Assembly (NCBI RefSeq): GCF_000186865.1
Contig: NW_008705562.1
Span: 1,993,075 to 2,006,415 of the forward strand
Length of the DNA: 13,341 nt
Source of the DNA: Aureococcus anophagefferens
Lineage: Eukaryota > Sar > Pelagophyceae > Pelagomonadales > Pelagomonadaceae
Reading direction: 5' to 3'
The notes under the pieces were generated by a model. That model was not told the origin of the DNA. It worked only from the letters and a program-made list of their open reading frames with translations, and ran no database searches. The number at the start of each line of letters is the position of its first letter. Position 1 is the first letter of the stretch. The translations under genes were made by a program, and so were the position numbers. Of this stretch, positions 7,898 through 13,341 are shown one piece after another.

Positions 7898-9124
7898 ATG
7901 ATGGCTCAAGACAATGCGCTTGCCGGTGCCGCCGACGGCAGCGGAGACGTGCAACGTCGCGCCTCGCCGGAAGAGGACGCCATGCTGGTGGCGGCGCAGG
8001 ACGACGACGCGGCGCCGGCGCTCGGCGAGGATCTCGACGCCGCGTTGCCGGAGGCGCTCCTTTCCTGGTACCGCGCCGAGGACGTCGACGTCGCGACGCT
8101 CGCGGTCCTGCGGCCGTCGGCGCGCTACGCGCGCGTGCCGCTCCACCGTTCCGACGATGCACTGGCCATCGCCGCGCGGCTCGCGGCGGAGGTCCGCGCG
8201 GACGTCCGGGCCGTGCCCTGGCTCGCGCCGCTCACCTTTCTGCGGCTGCCGGCGTACTGCAAGTTGAAGGGCGCGGCGACGTACGAGGCCGGCGACGTCG
8301 TCGGCATGGACGCGGCGTCCGGCGCCGCCGTGCTCGCGCTCGGCGCCGGGGCCGGCGACCGTGTGCTGGACCTGTGCTGCTGCCCGGGCGGCAAGCTCTG
8401 CGCCCTCGCGGACGTGGTCGGCGCGGCCGGCGCGGTCGACGGCGTCGACGTCAGCGCGAAGCGCCTCGCCGTCGCGCGGAAGCTCGTCGACGCCTACCTC
8501 GCCGGAGCGCCCGGCCGCCCGCGCGTGCGCCTGCTCCGGGCCGACGGCGCGACCTTCGCCGGCGACGGCGCCGTCGTCTTCGACTCGCGCGCCGCGGACG
8601 GCGAGGACGAGCGCAAGGGCCGGAAGCGCATGAACCGGTCCGCGCGCGCGCGCGAGGCGAAGCGGCTCAGGGCCCTCGCGGACGCGGAGGATGTCGCCGA
8701 CGGCGTCTACGACCGGGTTCTCGTCGACGCGGACTGCTCGACGGACGGCTCCTTCGCGCACGTGGCGAAGATGGTCCGCCGGGGCCAGGTCGCGGACCTC
8801 TTCGCGCCGGAGCGCACGCGGCGGCTCGTGTCGCTCCAGGGCGCGCTCCTCGCCAACGGCTTCGCGCGGCTCCGGCCCGGCGGCGTCCTCGTCTACAGCA
8901 CGTGCTCCCTCGCGCGGGCCCAGAACGAGGGCGTCGTCGCGGCGTTCCTCGCGGCGGCGCCGGACGCGGCCCTCGAGGCCGTGCCCGTCGTCGGCGCGGG
9001 CTCGCCCGGCGGCCTGCCGCACACGGTCCGCTTCACGGCCGCGAAGGACGACACGAGCGGCCTCTTCGTCGCGCGGATCCGGAAGCGCGCGGCCGCCGCG
9101 CGCGGACCGTGCTGCGTGTCCTAA
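7898..9124 (+). CDS. NSUN/RsmB-family RNA cytosine-C5 methyltransferase
   Basis: A 408-residue enzyme expected to transfer methyl from S-adenosylmethionine to C5 of cytosine in tRNA or rRNA. An acidic N-terminal segment (1-50) is followed by a PUA-less linker and the Rossmann methyltransferase core. Motif I is DLCCCPGGK (158-166), motif II is DGVDVSAKR (181-189), motif IV is LVDADCSTDGSF (275-286) with Cys280 at the conserved position, and motif VI is VYSTCSLARAQNE (332-344) with Cys336 as the probable catalytic nucleophile. Both cysteines of the family's two-cysteine mechanism are therefore present. In motif IV the usual Pro before Cys is Asp (DADC, not DAPC), seen in some eukaryotic NSUN branches, so I do not name a member. 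A charged insert (EDERKGRKRMNRSARAREAK) sits between motifs II and IV. The start is a double ATG at 7898. The TAA stop is 2 bp from the SNARE stop. Confidence 0.88.
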   Translation: MMAQDNALAGAADGSGDVQRRASPEEDAMLVAAQDDDAAPALGEDLDAALPEALLSWYRAEDVDVATLAVLRPSARYARVPLHRSDDALAIAARLAAEVRADVRAVPWLAPLTFLRLPAYCKLKGAATYEAGDVVGMDAASGAAVLALGAGAGDRVLDLCCCPGGKLCALADVVGAAGAVDGVDVSAKRLAVARKLVDAYLAGAPGRPRVRLLRADGATFAGDGAVVFDSRAADGEDERKGRKRMNRSARAREAKRLRALADAEDVADGVYDRVLVDADCSTDGSFAHVAKMVRRGQVADLFAPERTRRLVSLQGALLANGFARLRPGGVLVYSTCSLARAQNEGVVAAFLAAAPDAALEAVPVVGAGSPGGLPHTVRFTAAKDDTSGLFVARIRKRAAAARGPCCVS

Positions 9125-9130
9125 CGTTAG
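9121..9130. other. Palindrome ctaacgttag supplying both convergent stop codons
   Basis: This 10-bp perfect palindrome contains TAA (9122-9124) ending the methyltransferase on the plus strand and TAA (complement of 9127-9129) ending the SNARE on the minus strand. No room is left for a terminator or polyadenylation signal between the two genes, so each 3' UTR must run antisense into the other's coding sequence. Confidence 0.9.
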
Positions 9131-9492
9131 GGGAAGCTCCGGTCGTCGGGCGCCTCCGGCGGCGCGTCGGCGGCGGCGTCGCCGCGCGCGAGGAGCCGGA
9201 AGTGGTTCGTGCAGAGCCGGTAGAAGAGGCCGCCGATGACCGCGAACTGCGCGAGGATGATCGACCAGAGCAGAAACCGCTTCAGCGCGCGCGCGCGGCC
9301 CATCTTCGCGATCTCCGCGTGGGTCTGCTTCGTGAAGCCGCTCACCTCGCGGGCCCGCTTCTGCGTGTGCTGGAACTGCTCGCGCTGCTGGCCCAGGGCG
9401 AGGAGCGTCTCCTCGCCGAGCTCCTGCGTCTCCTTGAGCGTGCGGCTCGTGTCGCCGTAGAGCGCCATGGGCTGGTCCTCCTTCGCGAACAT
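9127..9492 (-). CDS. Vti1-like Qb-SNARE, short form
   Basis: A membrane-fusion SNARE expected on Golgi, endosomal or vacuolar membranes. From the ATG at 9492 it is 121 residues. The SNARE helix (about residues 12-68) includes TLKETQELGEETLLALGQQ then REQFQHTQKR, close to the Vti1 pattern E-T-x-x-x-G...L-x-x-Q-R-E-x-x-x-x-x-x-x-R, with Gln36 as the likely zero-layer glutamine. A C-terminal membrane anchor follows (FLLWSIILAQFAVIGGLFY, 73-91). A 29-residue Pro/Asp-rich tail after the anchor is longer than usual. The N-terminal three-helix domain of full Vti1 proteins (total about 220 residues) is missing. Directly before the ATG the minus strand reads cctctccag, a good 3' splice site, so an upstream exon may supply the missing domain; I could not identify it. 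The frame upstream stays open to a TTG at 9573 only. Confidence 0.75.
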   Translation of the reverse strand: MFAKEDQPMALYGDTSRTLKETQELGEETLLALGQQREQFQHTQKRAREVSGFTKQTHAEIAKMGRARALKRFLLWSIILAQFAVIGGLFYRLCTNHFRLLARGDAAADAPPEAPDDRSFP

Positions 9493-9740
9493 CCTGGAGA
9501 GGCGACGACGCTCTTCGTGTGTGCGCGGAGTCGGTCGACGGGAGCTCCGATTCACATCATCGGCAGCCCTCAAAAAGCCGATCTTTCACGCTTTCATTGC
9601 CGTGAGAAACGTTCGAAGTCTGGACTCTGGGCTGCCCCCTCGACGCGCCGTGCTCTCGGCGGCCGTGCTCAACCCGTTCCTGTCGCCGGAGCTCCTCGAG
9701 GCGTCGCTCCTGCTCGCGCCGACCGTCGGGCTGCGTGCTC
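9493..9740. promoter_or_regulatory. Divergent region between the SNARE and repeat-protein genes
   Basis: 248 bp between divergent ATGs. The central part (about 9560-9630) is less GC-rich than its surroundings, which fits a bidirectional promoter. It may instead hold 5' exons: a minus-strand frame at 9557-9742 has an ATG and a charged helix, and a plus-strand frame ends at a consensus donor GTGAGT at 9772. Neither can be confirmed from sequence alone. Confidence 0.4.
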
Positions 9741-11377
9741 ATGGGCCTCCCCCGGACGAATGCCCACCGGGGTGAGTACGGCCCCGGCCCCTGGAGCACG
9801 TTCACGCGGGGCCTGCGGCGCGCGCCGGGGCGGAAGCCGCGGTCGCGGTCGCCGCGGGCCGCCGGGCCGGCCCGGGCGAGGCAGCCCGAGAAGCTCGAGC
9901 TCATGCGGCAGGCCTACGTGGACGTGCCGAAGAAGACGCTCGACGCCATCGACGGCAAGGCCTCGGACGCGCGGCGGCCCGGGTGGACGGACTCGGTCGT
10001 CGTGCCGCGGCCGAAGCCGGCGCCGCGGCGGCAGCTCGCCGCGGCGCCCGACCGGCCCGCCCGGCGGCGGCCCGGGTCGGCGCCGAGCCGCGCGCACCGC
10101 GTGGCCCGCGAGCCGAGCGGCGGCGGCGCCAGCGCGGCGGCGCCCGAGCGGCGCGAGGAGCCCGTCGAGCCCGCGGAGGCGTTCGTCGCGCCCGGGCGGA
10201 AGCAGCGGCGGCCGCGGAGCGCGAGCCCGCGGAAGCGCGCGTGGAACGCGCGCTTCGCCTTCGACGTCGAGGGCTGGAAGACGCTGTCGAAGCGGCGCCT
10301 CCTCGTCGAGAAGCGGAACCGCGGCGGCCCGCGCCGCCGAGCCCGCGCCCGCGGTCCGCGGAGCCCGCGAAGCGCCACGCGCCGAGCCCGCCGGCGCGGC
10401 CCAAGTCCGCGGGCGCGCGGCGCGGGCCGGACTACCGCCCCCACTGCCAGTTCATGCGCCCCGCGTCCGCGTCGCCGCGCGTCCGGGACCCGGCGCCGGC
10501 GCCGCCGGAGACGTCCGCGGCCGCGCGGCCGCCGCCGCGCCGCGGCCGCGCGAGCCAGCTGCTGGAGCGCCTCCACGCGGCGGCGTCGTCGGCGCGGGGG
10601 CTCGTCGCCGACCACCTCAAGGCCCGCGACTTCGTCCGCGAGAACGCGCGCCACGCCGCCGTCCGCCCCGACCTCGACGCGCCGCACCGCATCGACGACG
10701 CCATGCCCCGCGAGACCGTGCTGCGGGGGCTCGGGCACGACGACGACTTCGTCGCGAGGAACGCGAGGCACGACGCCGCGCGGCCCGACCTGCGCGCGCC
10801 CGCGAAGGTCGACGACCGTTTGGACGCCGCCGCGGATCGCCGCGTCGCGACGCTGCTGCGCATCATCGAGCATTCCCTGGCCCACGCGACGGACTTCGTG
10901 GCGGACCACACGGCCGCCTACCCGGACGAGCCGGACCTGCGCCAGGCGCCGCGCGTCGACGACCACCTCGGCGACGCGTTCCTCGCGGTCGTGGCCGCGA
11001 ACCTCGCGAAGGCGCGCGACTTCGTCGAGGAGCATCGGACACTGGGCCCGGAGCCGGACCTGGACCAGGCGCCGCGCGTCGACGACCACCTCGAGGCGAA
11101 GACGGACGCGCTCGTCGTCGCGCTCCTGGAGATGATGCGCGACATGCACGCGTACAGCCGCGACTTCGTGAGCGAGAACAGGGCGCCGGGGGCCTTCCTC
11201 AAGTCCTGCGAGAAGATCCTCGAGACGAACCTGAACGCCTGCGACATCCTGCTCCTCGACGACGCCCGCGGCGACGACGACCACCACGAGACGGTCCGCG
11301 GCCACCACGCGAGCATCCGCGCGCACCACGAGAAGTTCGGCCCGCCGCCGCAGGCGCTGTCGGGCTTCTTCGTGTAG
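9741..11377 (+). CDS. Unrecognised basic protein with RPxSA motifs and five tandem DFV/PDL/VDD repeats; apparent frameshift
   Basis: I do not recognise a family. The reading starts at ATG 9741 in one frame (MGLPRTNAHRGEYGPG...), remains convincing to about 10310 (FAFDVEGWKTLSKRRLLVEK), and then continues in a second frame from about 10320-10346 to the TAG at 11375, giving about 545 residues. Five RPxSA motifs span the break (nt 10068 and 10209 in frame one; 10346, 10397 and 10457 in frame two), which supports a single protein. The C-terminal half has five repeats starting at DFV (10628, 10745, 10892, 11018, 11162), spaced 39, 49, 42 and 48 residues, with pattern DFV-x2-N/H...PDL-x2-APx-V/I-DD and a hydrophobic helix between; the last copy is divergent. 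The switch could be an intron, a real frameshift or an assembly error. The N-terminus is uncertain because GTGAGT at 9772 could be a donor for an upstream exon. RPxSA motifs occur in some ciliary proteins, but that link is weak. Confidence 0.6.
10628..11250 (+). repeat. Five diverged tandem protein repeats of about 39-49 residues
   Basis: The repeats begin at D-F-V codons at 10628, 10745, 10892, 11018 and 11162. Copies three and four are the closest (PDLRQAPRVDDHL and PDLDQAPRVDDHL). Between VDD and the next DFV lies a hydrophobic helix such as AFLAVVAANLAKA or ALVVALLEMMRDM. DNA-level identity is low except for the caggcgccgcgcgtcgacga block at 10943 and 11067. Confidence 0.8.
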
Positions 11378-11538
11378 GAACCTAAGAGTAGGCGGCTCTG
11401 AGGCCCGCAGCGAGGCCTCATGTGAAGGTCGCGCGCGTTCAATTCTATCTACCCACTGGGCAAGGCCCCTGGACCACGCGCTTATCTACAGTGTCTCACC
11501 TTCAATTCGCGAGCCCGGTCGTCGAAGACGCCGCGCCC
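11378..11538. other. 161-bp convergent intergenic region
   Basis: This lies between the repeat-protein gene and the terminal oxidase gene and is less GC-rich than either. It is the only convergent gap in the window long enough for separate 3' UTRs. It contains two ttcaatt blocks and two tatctac blocks, with no recognised terminator. Confidence 0.5.
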
Positions 11539-12441
11539 TCACGGCGCCGCGAGCTGCGGCGGCGCGGGTTCGGTGCTCTGGACGGGGAACCCCTGCGTGT
11601 CGTCGAGCTGGACGAGGTTGCAGAGCGTCTTCCAGTGCTCCTTCTCGTCGTTGCGGATGTTGACGAAGACGTCGTAGAGCGACTCGAGCGGCGGCCGGGA
11701 TCTCGACGTGAACTCGCCGCCGTCGGGCTCCTTGACGGTGCAGAACTGGTCGAAGAGGAAGGGGTCGTCGCGCTCGTAGTACTTGCGCGCGATGTCGGGC
11801 ACGGGCATGCCCTTGAGCTTGGGCCCGTGGTCCCTGAGGAAGCCGTCGTACGTGTTGAACGCGTGGTCCTCGATGAGCTCCGACAGGTGGTACGCCGCGG
11901 GCTCCGAGAACGAGTAGACGACGGTCACGTACCAGTAGTAGAAGAAGGCCATGGTCTGCGCCAGGGTCCGGTCCACGGCCGACGAGTTGCCGCCCAGCGA
12001 CTCCATGATCAGCAGGTGGTGCAGCTCGTTGTCCGCCTCGGCGTAGTGCGTCCGCATGCGCTCCGAGTCGCCCGGGTCGCGATCGCCGAAGGTCTCGCGC
12101 AGGTGCATCACCGACAGGTACGCGAAATAGGGCACGCGCGCGACGGTCTCCAGCACGTAGAAGCGCGCGAAATCCCGCTCCGATCCCGTGACCGGGTACA
12201 GCAGGCAGATGACGTCGTACACCGTGTCGATGACGACCTTGTTGAACCCGAAGATGCGCTCGTCCATGGTCGCGCGCTCGATCTCCGCCGGCGCGGCCGC
12301 GAGTACCGTGAGCTGGCTCCGACCGGGGCTCCGCTGGACGTGCACCGATGCGCCGGGCGCCATCAGCGCCGTGGGCGCGCGCTGGAAGCCACTGCTTTTG
12401 CCCGCGACGAGCGACACCGCGAGAATTTTCAGCGTCCACAT
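11539..12441 (-). CDS. PTOX: Plastid terminal oxidase (PTOX, alternative-oxidase family)
   Basis: A di-iron plastoquinol:oxygen oxidoreductase of the thylakoid membrane, serving as a safety valve for electrons and in carotenoid desaturation. From ATG 12441 it is 300 residues. Residues 1-18 (MWTLKILAVSLVAGKSSG) form a signal peptide followed by Phe19 and a basic, Ala/Ser-rich stretch, fitting heterokont bipartite plastid targeting. The iron ligands of the family are visible: Glu98 (VLETVARVPYF), Glu139 and His142 (DNELHHLLIMESLGG), Glu191 (LIEDHAFNTYDGFL), and Glu266 with His269 (NIRNDEKEHWKTL). ARVPYF, LYDVFVNIRNDE and NMP/GMPxPDIA-type segments match PTOX better than mitochondrial AOX. The frame opens further to an ATG at 12567, but that extension is Arg-rich and would bury the signal peptide, so I prefer 12441. 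The neighbouring minus-strand gene ends 228 bp upstream. Confidence 0.93.
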   Translation of the reverse strand: MWTLKILAVSLVAGKSSGFQRAPTALMAPGASVHVQRSPGRSQLTVLAAAPAEIERATMDERIFGFNKVVIDTVYDVICLLYPVTGSERDFARFYVLETVARVPYFAYLSVMHLRETFGDRDPGDSERMRTHYAEADNELHHLLIMESLGGNSSAVDRTLAQTMAFFYYWYVTVVYSFSEPAAYHLSELIEDHAFNTYDGFLRDHGPKLKGMPVPDIARKYYERDDPFLFDQFCTVKEPDGGEFTSRSRPPLESLYDVFVNIRNDEKEHWKTLCNLVQLDDTQGFPVQSTEPAPPQLAAP

Positions 12442-12669
12442 GGTTGTTGCGACGATGCGTGGAAGGTGTTGCGCGCGAAACAGGGCGCGGTGTTCGGGAT
12501 CCTTATTAACAAGGCGACGTCGAGCGCGGCCCACGAATTCGAGCCACAAACAGAATGACGACCTCATCTTCGTGCGTCATGATGTTGAAGTTCAACTTGA
12601 ACGATGGGCTCGCCGCATCCTAGAGCCTTCCTAGGCCTTCCCGTAGCACAGCGATCCCGACACCCCATC
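12442..12669. promoter_or_regulatory. 228-bp region upstream of the terminal oxidase gene
   Basis: This lies between the stop of the GT11-like gene and the PTOX ATG on the minus strand and probably holds the PTOX promoter and 5' UTR. It contains two overlapping palindromes in gttgaagttcaacttgaac (12584-12602): gttgaa-g-ttcaac and gttcaa-c-ttgaac. These could be a factor-binding site in a light-related gene; that is inference. Confidence 0.45.
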
Positions 12670-13341
12670 CTACGCCCCCGCCCCCTTCGCCCGCCGTTCC
12701 TCGCGGCGCTTCCGCGCGGCGCCGCGCACGTTCCGCGGGGGCTCGCGCCGCCGGCCGCTCGCGGGGACTTTCGCGGGGGCTCCCGCCGAGCGCGCGAACG
12801 CGAGCCCCGCGGCCGTGACCTTGCCGAAGAAGCGGCCGCGCGTCGCGTCGTGGAGGACGACCTCGGGCGCCCAGTACATCGTCGGCACGGCGGCCTGGAG
12901 CGGCGCGTGGATCTCTCGCGCGCGCGACAGGAACGCGGCCCAGAAGCTCAGCGTGCTCTGCGCGACCACGAGGCGCTCCGCCGCGGCGAGGTAGCGGAAG
13001 TCGGCGACGAGGCCCGCGGCCGCGTCGCCCGGCGGCGCCTCGACCTTGGTCGCCGCCGCGTAGGCGCCGAGCAGGTCCCTCACGACGCCCGGCCGCGCCG
13101 CGTCGCAGGCGCTGACGACGCGGATCGCGCCCGGCTCGCGCGCGAGGAGCTCGTCGAGGATGGGCGCGTAGTACGACAGGTCGTAGTAGGCGTAGTGGTG
13201 GTGCGGCGCGTCGCAGAGGCGCACGTGGACGACGATGTCCGACGGCGCCGGCCCGTGAACCGGCGGCGTCGCGTTCAAATCCGCGCGGAGCGCGTCGCGC
13301 GACCCGCGGAACAGCGCGTCGTCGTGGAAGTAGCCGATGGT
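12670..13341 (-). CDS. GT11-like (alpha-1,2-fucosyltransferase-type) glycosyltransferase, 5' end cut by window edge
   Basis: The frame is open to the right window edge; the first start-like codon inside the window is TTG at 13278, so the N-terminus is missing. 223 residues are visible. They begin with TIGYFHDDALFRGSRDALRADL, the G-Y-F-x-D/S...LR pattern ahead of the donor domain in GT11 enzymes, followed by IVVHVRLCD (about residues 36-44 of the visible part), a variant of the HxRRxD fucosyltransferase motif keeping His39, Arg41 and Asp44 but with Leu in place of the second Arg. YYAPILDELLA, the strand IRVVSACDA and VAQSTLSFWAAFLSRA (S-x-x-S-x-W-A-A) also match the GDP-fucose-binding fold. 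The last 40 residues form a basic tail. The likely role is fucosylation of glycans in the Golgi; acceptor and linkage are not determined. Confidence 0.65.
   Translation of the reverse strand, partial: TIGYFHDDALFRGSRDALRADLNATPPVHGPAPSDIVVHVRLCDAPHHHYAYYDLSYYAPILDELLAREPGAIRVVSACDAARPGVVRDLLGAYAAATKVEAPPGDAAAGLVADFRYLAAAERLVVAQSTLSFWAAFLSRAREIHAPLQAAVPTMYWAPEVVLHDATRGRFFGKVTAAGLAFARSAGAPAKVPASGRRREPPRNVRGAARKRREERRAKGAGA

Noticed and set aside
9772..9880. Possible intron from the consensus donor GTGAGT at 9772 to an AG at 9880 in the repeat-protein gene
   Set aside because: It would fit the frame, but the upstream exon has no recognisable protein and runs antisense to the SNARE; kept only as an alternative N-terminus.
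10336..10391. Direct repeat gccgagcccgc (10336 and 10381) as another introner-type duplication
   Set aside because: The spacing is 45 bases, which would not correct the frame, and the repeat lies in a Pro/Ala-rich low-complexity linker where such matches are common.
11539..12567. Longer PTOX form from ATG 12567
   Set aside because: The extra 42 residues are Arg-rich, and the signal peptide would no longer be N-terminal; ATG 12441 gives a clean targeting peptide.
1..13341. Bacterial origin suggested by the high GC, dense genes and a SecE-like gene
   Set aside because: SNARE, JmjC, plastid terminal oxidase with targeting peptide, and spliceosomal-type introns all point to a photosynthetic eukaryote.

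Overview
The window looks like nuclear DNA of a small, gene-dense, GC-rich photosynthetic eukaryote, most likely a stramenopile alga of the pelagophyte (Aureococcus-like) type. The reasons are: a plastid terminal oxidase whose N-terminus looks like a signal peptide ending at a Phe (SSG|F, the heterokont bipartite plastid-targeting style); a SNARE, a JmjC oxygenase and a GT11-like glycosyltransferase, which exclude a bacterial source; and two introns that carry a duplicated exon edge at their 5' end, as expected of introner-type introns known from Aureococcus and Micromonas. The organism call is inference; no database search was possible.

Layout, left to right. A 5'-truncated SecE-like translocase subunit (+) ends at 476. 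A roughly 990-base stretch without a convincing gene follows, with a long imperfect hairpin at 891-955. A two-exon, membrane-anchored endonuclease/exonuclease/phosphatase (EEP) protein with Cys-rich C-terminal modules (+, 1467-4268) meets a theta-like glutathione S-transferase (-, 4275-4964). A hydrophobic-N-terminus protein with a jacalin-like lectin fold (+, 5056-6282) diverges from the GST and converges with a two-exon JmjC/cupin oxygenase (-, 6279-7729). An NSUN/RsmB-type RNA m5C methyltransferase (+, 7898-9124) diverges from the JmjC gene and converges with a Vti1-like Qb-SNARE (-, 9127-9492). An unfamiliar protein with five tandem DFV...PDL...VDD repeats (+, 9741-11377, with an apparent frameshift near 10305-10346) diverges from the SNARE. 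The plastid terminal oxidase (-, 11539-12441) and a 5'-truncated GT11-like fucosyltransferase (-, 12670 to the window edge) finish the window.

The genes belong to unrelated processes (plastid protein import or insertion, plastoquinol oxidation, glutathione chemistry, RNA methylation, vesicle fusion, glycosylation), so this is not an operon or a pathway cluster. What ties the region together is its architecture: alternating convergent and divergent pairs, three convergent pairs whose stop codons lie 6 bp apart, 2 bp apart, or overlap, and divergent starts as close as 91 bp. The most interesting signals are the two introns with duplicated exon edges and the unrecognised tandem-repeat protein.
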